Source: Magnaporthiopsis rhizophila (taxonomy: Eukaryota; Ascomycota; Sordariomycetes; Magnaporthales; Magnaporthaceae). From it: a DNA stretch of 64,000 bases. Below, piece after piece: positions 35,125 through 46,630 of this stretch. The stretch is from positions 23,463 through 87,462 of the forward strand of contig PYSS01000148.1 in assembly GCA_003049465.1 (NCBI GenBank). Direction: 5' to 3'. Every line of letters begins with the position of its first letter. Position 1 is the stretch's first letter. Position numbers and translations under genes: made by a program. Below the pieces are notes generated by a model. It had not been told where the DNA came from and searched no databases. It saw only the letters and a program-made list of their open reading frames with translations.

Positions 35125-37640
35125 TAACCAAAAAGGATTTTATTAAACCCTTTAAAATAATAATAAATTATTATAATATTAATATAAAAATTATCCCGGT
35201 CCGATATTTTATTTTATTTATTACGGAATTTTAGGATAGGTTTAAAAATGCCCGATAAATGACCAAAATTAATCTGAAAACCGGTTTTAATTTGATTAAA
35301 ATAAAAAAAAAGCTATAAATGGAAAATAATATTTCGTTATAAATATAATTTTTTTAAATATACGGTTATATTAATGGAATTTATTAATATACCTATTATT
35401 TTTTAAAATATAATAAATTATATTTTTATAAACCTTATTAATATAAAAGTTCTGGTTTATTTGGACGATATTCTGGTTTATGCCAAAATGAAAAAAAAAT
35501 ATAATAACCTGGTCCGGAAAATTTTTTAAAAGGTTAACAAAAAATAATCTGGCAGTAACCTTAAAAAAGTGCCACTGGGAAGTTTAGGAAGTAAAATTTT
35601 TGGGGTATATTATTAGCCCGGACGGTATTTTTATAAAACAGTATAAAATTAATGCTATTAAAAATTGGAAATTTTTATGATAATTTAATAATTATTAATT
35701 TTTTGTGGGGTTTGCCAACTTTTACTGACGGTTTATTAAAAGGTTTTCCAAAATAATAAAATTATTAATAATAACTAATGCTTTTTAAAAAACCAGTAAC
35801 GATGGATCCCGGAAATGCAGGAGTTTTTCGATACTTTTAAATAAACCTTTATAAATCCGCCAATATTATATCATTTTAACCCAAACAAGCCAGCCATTAT
35901 TAAAATTGATTTATTTAATTTTGTGTTGGGAACAGTGCTGTTATAAAAAATATATCCCGTTACCTTTTATTTTTATAAAATGTTTTTTACAAAAATAAAT
36001 TACAAAATATATAATAAAAAGCTATTAATAATAATAAATTGTTTTGCAAAATAAAGGTATTATTTGAAAAAAGCCGAATACTGCATAAAAATATATACTG
36101 ACCATTAAAACCTGTTATATTTTATAACGGCCAAAATTTTTAACCGCTAATAAGCAAAATGGGTATAACAATTTGCAGGGTACTGGTTTATAATTAATTA
36201 TAAACTAGGCAAATAAAATGGTAAAGCCGATATATTATTTTGATTAATATAATATTAATTTAAAAAAAAAAAGAAATAAAAACCAGCCGATTATAATAAT
36301 TTTACAAAAAAAATACTTTTTTTAAACAAAATTAATTATAGGGGCTATATTAATTTTTTTAGCCCCGGCCCGTTTGTATAATATTTCAGTTATTTAATAA
36401 ACCGATACTTTTATAATTAAGGTAATAAAGGTTGCCAAAAATGATCCGGAATATTAGGAATATTTGAAAATTTTAACAAAAATGGAAAAAATAAAAGGAT
36501 AATTTTTTTATTATCGGAAAAAATTTTGGGTTTTTGCCGGATTACGATAAAAAATTTTAAAATTAAAATATAATATTAAAATAACCGGGTATATAAAAAT
36601 AAACAAAATTTTTAAGCTTATTATTTGCTATTTCTGATAACCAAATATTAAACGCTTAATTTAAAAATATTTAAAAAATTATTTGGAATATTAATATAAT
36701 AAAGCCTTTAAATACACTTTTTTTAGCCTTTTATAGCTATTAAAATTATATTATACCTTATAAAAAATAATAGCCATGGATTTTATTACGGACCTTTTTT
36801 TTAATTAAAAGTGCAATTTTATTTGGGTAATAATAAATTTATTTATAAAAATGGCACATTTCGTATTTTTTAAAAAAAAGCAAAAAAAATGGATAATTTT
36901 ATCCGTATTTTTGCCAAAAAATATTGGCAATTTTATAATATACCACTAAATATTATTTTAAATTAAAATTTCAGATTTATAGCACATTTATAAAAAAATT
37001 TCCTAAAATTAATAGGTATTAAGCTTAAAATAAATATTATTTTTTATTTTTAAACGGATAAATAAATAAAAAAGCTTAATTAAACCTTAAAAATATACCT
37101 AAAATTTTTTATAAATTATAAAATAACCAATTGGATTAATTTTTTTCTAATAGTTAAATTTGCATATAATAATATTATTTTGGCCAGTATTATCCTTATT
37201 TTTTTATGCTAATTATAATTATTATCCGGCAGCTGCAAATCCATTTTTATTAAAAAAAATATACAATTTTGCAAGCATAGCTTATAATTATTAAATGATC
37301 GAAATCTACCAAAAGGCCAAAATATACCTAAATAAAGCCAGAAAATATATAAAATATTAGGCCGATAAAAAATAAAAGCCCTTTTTAATATTTATAAAAA
37401 AGCAATTTATTATGCTAAATAAATAATATATTAAAATTAAACGGCCAGCCAAAAATTTTAATTTCAAAATACTAAAACCATTTTATATCCTAAAAATTAA
37501 CCTATCCCGAACGGCGATATAATTTAAGCTACCCAAAAATTGGAAAATATATTTTACTTTTCATATATTTTTTATCGAATTTTACCGGGCAGGTATTTAG
37601 GGCTGTTTTAATTCCAATCAAATATTTTGAAACGCCCCTC
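35125..37640 (+). pseudogene. pol remnant of retrotransposon W (RT, RNase H, integrase)
   Basis: Plus-strand remnants in Ty3/gypsy order. RT: KVLVYLDDILVYAK around 35446-35487, with both catalytic Asp codons still present. The block upstream (EFINIPIIF near 35380-35405) matches the usual region before the active site. Integrase: MDFITDL at 36776-36796. Near 37480-37570 a GPF-like/LP-x-x-W-K-I/FH-like series resembles the integrase C-terminal region. Stops are frequent, so no protein can be made. Confidence 0.75.
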
Positions 37641-37888
37641 CCGTTAAAAAAAAATATAATATGGAAAAAATTATAAATTTTCGAATTAAACAAAGTTTTA
37701 TCAAATATTGCGTAAAATAAAAAAAATATAATTTAAAAAATAATATTTGGGAATTTTATAATAATTTTTTTAGCGAAAAAGTTTAATAAAAAATTGCCCT
37801 TTTTTATTAGCAATATCCTGATAAATTTAAAAATCCCCAAGCACAAAATATATAACCCAAGGCGGGTTTTTAAGGAAGAGGAAAATTA

Positions 37889-38198
37889 TATTATGCAAAC
37901 TTAACTTTAATAATTATTAGGGCGCTTATAAAGGCCGCCAACAAATGTATAAAAATTTTGCAATAAATAAATGCTTAACCCCGCAATTGGGAAATATACC
38001 TTTGGAATGCGTATTTTAGTTCGGGATTAATACCCGAGTTAGGAATGCACGGGCCCCCAGCCCTTTTATATAATAGGGGCTGCTTAAGGGCTTTGGATTA
38101 TTAAGAAGGGGAATCCCCCAAGCATTTTTTGAGATTTTAGAAGAATTATTAGCGAATATAGGATCTTCCTCAAGCCTGCACTTTGCACCTTTGTTACA
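37889..38198 (+). repeat. 3' LTR of retrotransposon W
   Basis: 310 bp ending TTTGTTACA, followed by the GAAAG duplication at 38199-38203 and then the resumed HET coding sequence. A TTTTATATAATAGGGG box lies at about 38064-38079, some 150 bp upstream of the first Met codon of the HET 3' fragment. The LTR could therefore in principle promote it. Confidence 0.9.
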
Positions 38199-39891
38199 GA
38201 AAGGCGCTCAGGTCATGCTTATGAGAGAGATATACGGAAAGGCCAACCGTGTCATAGTGTATCTGGGCAACTCTGTCCTAGCTCCCGCAGCTCACAGCCT
38301 GATCCATGAGCTTATTCTCTTGCGTTCCGCTGGCTGCCACGGCTCAGAGCTATACCAGAAGGTGTCGAGGGGCGAGGGCATGAGCGTCAGATGGATAGCC
38401 CTCATACAGTTGCTTGCACAGCCTTGGTTCAGGCGTGTCTGGGTGATCCAAGAGGTAGCGGCAGCGTCACTCAACTCGCCGAGAATCTGGTACGGTGGAA
38501 GGCTTTACGAGTGGGCTTCTCTGCTCGCCGCATTTGAGCTTCTCGGAGGCTTCGAGATGGCCAATTTCTTGCAGACCGTGCATCAGGGCAGGGTGGCAGT
38601 CGACCATCTGCAGAGCATGCGAAGCATGGACGACATGCGCAAGAGGGTGGCTTTAGTCGATATGAACAGATGGACAAAGGGCGGCCTGATGCAGAGCCCG
38701 GCACCGCTGTTCTACCTCCTGGAAAGCTCCATGGCTCACCAGGCTTCCGACGCCAGGGATAAGGTCTTCGCTTTGCTTGGGTTGACGGGTGACGACCACC
38801 CTCCCAAGCTCACCCCGGACTACCGCAGTGAGACAACCGTCGAGTCTGTGTACGTCAACACGGTAAAATACCTCCTGACAACCGAGAAGCCGCTGTCTTT
38901 TCTCCAGCTGGCCGGAGTGGGTGTCAGTAGGCGTCATCAGGCACTCCCATCCTGGGTCCCGGACTGGGCGGGCTCGACCGACCGGGGCGCGCCCATGTCG
39001 CCAACTCTCTGGGAGCAATCGCAATTCCACTGCAATTACTACCGAGCGACTGGAAGTGCGAGGCCGGCTTTCAGCACTCGCCGCATCGGCGATCGTGAGG
39101 CATTGGCGCTTTCCTGTACGCGCGTGGACATGCTGGCGCAGCTCAGCGCCGTCCACGCGCCGGCCATTGAGGACGATGAGTTCATTTCAATAGGGCCGGC
39201 TACACTTGTCGATCTCCGAGATATGCTAGAGGCCCGTCGGTGGCACCAAGAAACACTCGCCATGGCACTGGGGAGCCATGCTCCAGACCCATACCCCTGC
39301 GGGAGAGATGCCTCCTGGCAAGCATCACCTCCACCAGGTCCAGCAGATTCCGAGGAAGTGCAAAGCGACAAGCCACCCGGCCCGGGGAGGGTCCCGTCCC
39401 AGCCACTCCGGGAGGTCTTCTGGCGCGTTCTGACAGGCGACCTCAACCTGTCCCGGATGCTACGGCCTGCGCCGATGACCCGCCAGGAAGACTACAACAA
39501 CTGGGTCTCCTTCATGGCCGAGATGGCCGCCTATCTAGCCATCGGCAGCAAAGACGCGCGCGTCCCCGTCCACGACGCAGGTTTCTGGCGCAGATACGAC
39601 GCCGGGCTGCCGTTTGCCAACGCCATGGCGAGCTGCGCTGTCGGTCGCCGCGTCTGTGTCACGGCTGCCGGCCGCCTGGGCTGCGTCCCGCCGCTGTCCC
39701 AGGTCGGGGACGAAGTGGTGCTCATCCACGGGGCGCCTACGCCGTTTGTTATCAGGAAGGTTGCGGCAGAGATAGGGGCAGATAACAATCTCTACGAGCT
39801 GGTTGGTGCCTGTTACATGCACGGCATGATGGATGGGGAGGCGGTTCCGGCTGACGGCACCCAGGAAGCGGAAAAGTTCTTTTTCGTTTGA
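38199..39891 (+). pseudogene. 3' part of the transposon-split HET gene
   Basis: Resumes in the frame of 14227-14742. Left codons GAG AAA G join right bases GC GCT CAG once one GAAAG copy and the nest are set aside. The remainder codes for EIYGKANRVIVYLG, WFRRVWVIQE (the third conserved HET block), DKVFALLGL, LPSWVPDW and a C-terminal GD-V-V-L-I-HG...YMHGMMDGEA, the normal end of HET-domain proteins. About 560 codons are open without a single lesion. Total coding length over both parts is 2,778 nt (925 residues). The HET domain itself is cut between its second and third motifs, so the unspliced locus should be null. A truncated C-terminal product from Met codons near 38216 is possible. Confidence 0.88.
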
Positions 39892-40385
39892 TAGGCACTG
39901 CTGGATACCCCTCAAAGTCCGCCTTGCCAATTGATGTGATGAGCCGCTGGTGGGCCTCCCACCGACAGAGTGGTTACCACAAAAGCAGGCTGCCGTGCTC
40001 CACCTCCAATAAAAGCAATTTCCATCATTGGCGCACCCCGCCATGGTGCTAACTGAGCATGCAACAGCCTGACTGCAGCCAGCTCAACCGACCTCTCGCC
40101 AATGAGAAGCACTGGCCGCCCGCCTCACTCTTCAAATCCTATGCACACAACCCTCCATCACGGTTGGTCAAAGCTTGGACAGCTTCCCTAGCTCCTTCCC
40201 CTCCATTTTGCCCAAGCAGCCCGCTTGGCTTCTTCGCTCTTACATATTCCAACCTTCGGCTTCAGGACTTCCTTCTATGCTCGACTGAAGTCTCGCTTCC
40301 TCATCCCACACAAGTTTGCCATCTCCTGAAACACATTCAAGAAAAAACAGTACCTTCCGTGGCCAAAATCTGCATTCCCATCGCC

Positions 40386-43195
40386 ATGACCGCAGGAGGC
40401 ACGGGCACGTTCACGGCCGACCTCCGGTCTAAGGAGCATCGAGCCCTGTTCGACATTATCGACAGACTCCGCTCCCACGGCATTGGCGAGGTCATCGACC
40501 TGCCCGAGATCATCGTCTGCGGCGACCAATCTGCAGGCAAGAGCTCCGTCCTCGAGGCCATCTCCGGACACCCCTTTCCAACCAAAGATGGCGTTTGCAC
40601 TCGGTTCGTGACCGAGCTGGTCCTCCGACGAGAGCCCAAGCACAAGTTTAAGGTCTCCATCAGCCCGGGGCCCGAGCGAGCTCCCAAGGACGCCGAGCGA
40701 TTGCGCGCCTTCTCCGATACGATCGGGAATAAGCAGCGGCTCGATGAGGTCGTCGAAGCGGCCAAGGAGGCCATGGGCCTCTCCGATTCCAAGCGCTTTA
40801 GCAACGACGTGCTGCGTGTCGAGATCTGCGGCCCCGATCAGGCTCACTTGACGATGGTTGATCTACCAGGCATCTTCCGCGCCGGCAGCTCTGAGCAATC
40901 AGTCGAGGATGTCCAGACAGTCAGCACCATGGTTCGCAAAGCGATGGCCCGCCCCCGCAGCATCATTTTGGCCGTCGTTTCGGCCAATAACGAGTTCAAC
41001 AACCAAGAGATTACAGAGCTGGCGCGCAAGCTCGATCCCGGAAGAACTCGCACGCTCGGCCTCATCACCAAGCCCGACAGGCTAGATGAGGACACACCCT
41101 CGGAGAAACTCTACATCAAGCTCGCCCGCAATCAAGAGGTCCACCTAGAGCTAGGCTGGCACGTCCTGCGCAACAGGGGCAGCAAGGAGAAGGACCAAGG
41201 CTACACCCGGGACAAGGTTGAGGAGCTGTTCTTCTCCCGGGGCGCCTGGCGCTCGGTCGACCCCTCCCACCTCGGCGTCTCCGCCCTGCGCAAGCGATTG
41301 AGCATTGTGCTCGGAAAGCAGATCCTGGAGCACCTCCCGTCGCTTTGCGAGGACGTGTTGGACCGCACTCGCGAGTGTGAGGATATCCTTTCAAGGCTCG
41401 GGGAGCCGCGTAGCGGCGTGGAAGAACAGCGGAGGTACCTCCTCAGTGTCAGCCGCCGCTTCTCAGCACTGATGACCGCCGCCATCGAGGGCAACGATGG
41501 CGACAGTTTCTTTGGCGACGCCATGACGGAGGCTGGCTATAACAAGCGCATTCGTGCAGTGGTTCAAAACACGTTGAGCGAATTCAACAAGACGATGCAG
41601 GCCAAAGGGAAGCTTCAACATATCATCGACGACGAGGACGATCTGAAATCATACCCCGCAACACCGGAGAGGATCAGTCGGTCGGACTACCTTGAGGAGG
41701 TTACAAACCTGATGAACAGGAGCAGGGGCCGCGAGCTTCCCGGGACATTCAGCCCCCTTATCATCCGCGAGCTCTTTAGGAAGCAGTGCCAGCCTTGGAA
41801 GGAGCTTGCAGAAGGCGCAGCGATCGAAATTTTCTCAGCTGTAAGCTGGATGGCTTTGGAGGCGCTCCGCCATGTCGCACTGGGCGAGACCGTCGGCGGC
41901 ATCTCGGCCATTATCGAGGTGGGCATTGAGAAACGACGGGATCAGCTGAACAGCAAGCTGCAAGAGATCCTGACTCCCCACTACGAATGCCATCCAATCA
42001 CCTACAACCACTACCTCACCGACATGGTGCAGAAGGCTCGGTCTCAACGTCGGGCTCAGGCCCTGAAGAAGGCGATCGCATTAGCCGTGCCGAACCACAC
42101 CTACCAGCGCCAGCTCGCCTGGGCCATGGGCAAATCGGCCACGATGACGGATGAGATGGAGAGGAGCTATAGCATTCCCATTGAGCAGGTTGCCCGTGTC
42201 TTCTCCGAGCTCGAGACCTTGGAAGCGGACGTGGAGAAGCAATCAAGTGGAATGGCGACTGACTACTCCGAGGCATACTACAAGGCAAGTTACCCAGTCT
42301 CCTCAGTTTGGAGTATCCAGTCTTCTTTGTCGGTGCCAGCACCATACAGCTAACACAAATGGCGCATTCTGCCGCCTATTTTGCAGGTCGCTCTCAAGAG
42401 ATTCATTGACGACTTCGCCAACCTGGCTGTCGAGCAACAGCTCATCCGCCACCTGCCGAACCTCTTCACCCCGGAGATGATCTTTGATCTTACGATTGAG
42501 CAAGTCTCCAGCCTTGCCTCGGAAGATGAGCAGGCGGCTGCTGAGCGCACCCGCTGCAAGGAGCTGCTCTCTGCCCTCCAGAAGAGCATGGAAGACCTTC
42601 GGCGTCTCCGCGGCGCTCGCATCAACAACAACAACGGCCTTGGGGTTGTCGGTACGTATTAAATTTTCAATGCTTGTCATCTCAACACATTCACAATGTG
42701 GATCATGATCCCAACGCCATCCAACGATTTCATGTGCATCGCTTTCCTTAGAGGCATTTGATCTAATTAATCGTTTTGCTTGATCTAGGCGCGCGTCGCC
42801 CCGCCGATCCCCCGTCCCCCGCGTCTCCCATTGCCCGCTCAGCTTCCACCTCCACCGCTGGCGGACAGTCCCGTACTCCATCCGTAGGACTATGTGAACC
42901 GGACAGCCCCCGGTCCCCTGCTGCGGAGACTGAGGTAATTTCTGGGTGGCCGTCACGCATCAAAGCTCACGGAGAACTCCGAAAGACGGAACTCGTCCCA
43001 AATCATGACCTTTTTGGTGCTTGGGGTTTACAAACCAAGAAGGAAAAGAGGAAGAAGGGGGATCTAATCCCACCGGAGCCGGAGCCGGAGCCGGATCCGT
43101 TTCCTGAGGTCAGGCTTATGGTTCCCGAACCAGAGATCGAGCCAAAGCAACCCCCAAGGAGAACAAATTGGCGTGACCGTGAGCTGATACGATAG
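40386..43195 (+). CDS. Dynamin-like large GTPase (fungal Mx/Vps1-like)
   Basis: Three exons (40386-42284, 42387-42651, 42789-43195) give 856 residues. The N-terminal GTPase domain shows G1 GDQSAGKSS (residue 46), G3 DLPG (159) and G4 TKPD (228). A helical middle/stalk region follows. The GTPase effector domain (VALKRFIDDFANLAVEQQ...) begins at exon 2. The last exon adds a low-complexity Pro/Ser/Glu-rich tail with an EPEPEPD run. Dynamins assemble on membranes and use GTP to remodel or cut them. This branch, often labelled Mx-like in fungi, has no settled role. Intron 1 begins AAG|GCAAGT and is a GC-AG intron, because no GT donor keeps the frame. The start at 40386 opens the domain directly. 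In-frame upstream codons exist but lie in leader-like sequence. It sits between two broken HET genes. Confidence 0.92.
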
Positions 43196-43873
43196 TAGCA
43201 ATCCACGGCACCCCCATGCTCTCTGAGAGTCCCGAGAGCTTGAATTTGAACCGAAAGGGCGGGAAACTTTCTGGGTCATGGCCCTTGGGGTCAAGTTTCT
43301 CTGGCGTCTACAAAGAATGGGAAAAAAAAAAGGAGCTCAGGCCGGAGCCGGACCCGGAGCAGGTCTACTTACGCGTTATGTAGTTACATGAAGGTAGAAA
43401 TTTGCAGTTGAATGCGCAGGTTTAATTGAGACCTTGTTAGTTTCTTTCAGGTGGCGGACAGAGGGGACAGCCTAACAGGGGGTGCTTTGAGCTGCGGCAA
43501 TATGGCGCCGACGGGCACGGTCGAAGCGGAAGGGCGCTGCTGCCTCGGCAACTGCGCAGCCTAACGCATAAAGGCGGGGTCGTCGGTCAACATGAGCAGG
43601 ATCCCGCCTATGTACCTTGTGACTACCTACATACCCCGCACGGGCTGGGGCTTATATAGCAGGGCCAGCTGGCCCAAAGGCTCCCCGAAACATTCCTTGC
43701 TCTTAAGCATCTTTCAGAACCCCCCAGGAAGATTCTCATAATTACAATACAAAGCACCCCTTCCAGGCCGACATTCGTCCCTCTATCGCACCTCAAACTC
43801 GTCAAATTCCCCAGGCCCTCCAGGCTTTCACAGACTTTCAGACTATCCATTGATCGTAACCGACTTGTTCAGG
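43196..43873. promoter_or_regulatory. Intergenic/promoter region of second HET gene
   Basis: Contains a TATATAG box near 43651-43657 about 220 bp before the HET start. A purine-rich plus GCCGGAGCCGG segment near 43320-43362 echoes the repeat at 43074-43095 in the preceding dynamin tail exon. No separate gene is supported. Confidence 0.4.
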
Positions 43874-45968
43874 ATGAGTTCCACTTTCAATTACGTACCT
43901 CTTTCCAGCCCACGCCACACCCGGGTTTTGTTTTTGAAACCGTCGCCGGACCCTGCCGTACCACTCTGCTGTTCCATTTCCGAGACCTCCCTCGACAACC
44001 TCCCCGAGAATGGATTCGCAAGCTACAACGCCTTGTCCTACAGCTGGGATGCCCAATCACCGTCCCGCGAAGTCATATGCGATGGCAGCACCCTGCTCGT
44101 CACGCCGAACTGCGAGGCCGCCATGCGCCACATGCGAAGACCCAGCTCACAGTCGGTTGAACTATGGATCGATAGTATTTGTATTGACCAAAGTCCCGAG
44201 GCCGTCGAAGAAAGAAACATCCAGGTCGCCCTCATGGCAGAGATTTATAAACATGCGAGGACGGTATCGATTTGGCTCGGAGACGACGATACGAAGTTCA
44301 AGCCGCTTGTTGAGCGGCTACGGCCGATAATACACTGGACTCACCCTATCTATTACGCTGATGACCTCCCGAAGACATGGGATGACAGAGCCATGTTTGA
44401 CTCCACTATGAAAAAAATTGCGGCTTATGGCAAGAGGCGCGTCAGCTAGCTTTCCCCCGAAAACTTCCATACATAAAAGTCTCATAGGGATTGTCGTTAA
44501 CAAGCGTAGCACAGATATCCGCAGTATGGCTGATGATCCCTTCGCCGCGCTCTTCGAACGATCCTGGTTTTCCCGAATGTGGGTAGTCCAGGAAGCTACA
44601 TTGTCATCCCGTGATCGCAGTTTTGTCCCCCGTGGCGACCCGTCCATCCCGTGGATATCTGTTCATTACGTCAGCACGGCCATGAGACTGTTGGGCATCC
44701 CTATACGGAGTCGTTGGGGACGGGCAACGCTTTTGCAGCCAGTCCCGACCCAATTCCTTTCCACCAAGAGATATGGGAACGACGCGTTCAGCGGCGACAT
44801 GACCCTTATCCCGGGAAGCGCTCGAGTAAAGCAATCAGGCGACCCGAAGGACAAAGTCTTCGCCTTGTTCGGAGTCTTCAAGGAGCTGGGTATGTTATTA
44901 CCTGCACCGGACTACAGAAAGAACCTTGCAACCGTTTATACAGAGGCCACCGCTGCTTGCATTACCCACGACAAGCACTTGCGTGTTCTATATCACGTAC
45001 CATCTCGCCAACGGCTTGAGGATCTTCCTTCCTGGGTCCCGGACTGGAGCACCTCTGGGCAACGGAACTCTGGGCTTGAGCAGAATCCGATAACCCCAGA
45101 GCTCTATGGGCATCCCTCGGCCGGGGGAACGGGGCCATCCTGCTGGCGTTTTTCCAGTCATGCGAGCCCCAGCCTGTTCATTCGGGGAAAGATTGTCGGT
45201 TCAACTAGCGAGCTAGGCAGGCCGCTTGATGGAGACGAGGCCCTCGACGAGATCAGGTATGAGGAGGTCAGGCTGGAGGAACGAAGGCTGCTCTTTGAGC
45301 GACTTGACACGCTCGTCCGCCGCGCTGGTGTGGTTTTCCAAAACTGGCTCGAACTGAGCCAAAGATCCAGTTACATCACCGGAAAGCCTCCAAAACTGAA
45401 GGCTTTCAAGCTTGGCCTGGTGAGGCTCGTCTCCCGAGCCAACAATGCATTCCGAGGGTGGATCAAACGAGGCCATCGATCCAGTCGCCAGACGATGGAG
45501 ACGACAAAAGCGACACAACAGTTCGAGTACCCGACAAGAGAAGCCACGAAAGAGGCACTTCGACAGACATTATTCAGGGAGCATGGAACCAATGCCAGCT
45601 ATGCGAGTCGAAAGATCTTCACCCGCTAGTGTGACCTCCTCTCCACAGCGCCGGAATCGCTAGACACAGAGGCTCTGGTGCAGGGCCCAGTCTGCAATCT
45701 CCATCGTATAGCAGTGCTTCACAATAAGCACACACGTCTCTTCCTCACAGAGCGCGGCCTGATGGGAACCGCCAGCGAGCTTGGCTCCGTCGCCCTGGAG
45801 CTCGGAGACAAGGTCGCCGTCATCGACGGCTTGGAGGTGCCATTATTGCTGAGGCCGCTGCCGGAAGGAGGGTATAGGCTACTAACGTACACGTATGTGC
45901 ATGGAATAATGCATGGGGAGAGCTATGGAGAGGGTGCTCAAGAGAGCGAAGAGATCCAGCTTATTTGA
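43874..45968 (+). pseudogene. Second HET-domain gene, frameshifted and with a premature stop
   Basis: Starts MSSTFNYVPLSS and carries the HET blocks YNALSYSWD, LWIDSICIDQ and YKHARTVSIWLGDDD. At the A7 run 44411-44417 the frame closes (TAG at 44447-44449), while the next frame continues at once with SWFSRMWVVQEA, DKVFALFGV and LPSWVPDW. One A fewer would make it continuous. A single in-frame TAG at 45627-45629 then separates it from the standard HET C-terminus (GD.VAVIDG...YVHGIMHGES) ending 45966-45968. Splicing does not explain either break. The A-run could be a sequencing error; the TAG could reflect C-to-T or G-to-A mutation. Total length corresponds to about 697 codons, normal for the family. 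Confidence 0.85.
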
Positions 45969-46630
45969 ACAGTTTGGACGCGTAGTACATTGGCTGAGGT
46001 GCTATGTAATTATGGTAGTTTTCGTTTCCAATGGTCACCAACGGACAATCTATCTCTCCGTCGGGTCAACATGCTGACAGTCAGAAAACCGTCTTTCCAC
46101 AGGGTACATATTTCAGGAGGTTCCTATGTCACCGAATGCACTGTCATGCTAAATAATTACAAAAAGTATTTGTCAATTATGTAACCATAGTCATGGGCAT
46201 AGGTGCGAGGATCATTCCACATTCAGCAAATCGTAGCTGCGCCTCCCTCTTCCAGTGACTTGCGACCCACTCACATTCCGTCAGACCACCTAACCACTTG
46301 AGTTTCCTTCCAGAGGTCTTTTCCCGACTTCTTTCCAAATACTACAGAAGCCAGTGTGCGATGTGTAAGACCTCTTCTAACACGGACCGTGTACGGTGGT
46401 CATCGGCAAGTAAGCCTCTGCCGTGTAAGCGGATGATCCGGGAGGTGAGGATACCACGAGACGAAGACATGGCATCATCAAACATGACAAAAGACAAATA
46501 ACTATGACATCATAGGTATATAAAAAGAGGGGGAGATGCCCATGAACGAGGAGTCATTTGTATGGTGCTCACAGCTCACCGCAGACAATAAAGCAAAGCA
46601 CACTCCTCTGCAGATCAACCAGCCGTAGCA

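Larger units (their letters stand above)
14743..38198 (+). mobile_element. Ty3/gypsy LTR retrotransposon W, carrying nested insertions
   Basis: Two LTRs of identical length (310 bp, 14743-15052 and 37889-38198) start TG (TA in the RIP-altered 3' copy) and end TTACA/TTATA. They are flanked by the duplication GAAAG (14738-14742 and 38199-38203). Without the insertions inside it the element is 7,914 bp. Its pol remnant is on the plus strand: a reverse transcriptase YLDDILVYA at 35458-35484 and an integrase MDFITDL at 36776-36796. This order (RT before integrase) identifies Ty3/gypsy. Three separate insertions interrupt it: two solo LTRs and element X. The interior is heavily AT-converted. Confidence 0.92.

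Noticed and set aside
44411..44480. A short intron explaining the frame change in the second HET gene
   Set aside because: The only GT-AG pair that could bridge it is under 40 bp and does not restore the frame. One base fewer in the A-run does so exactly.
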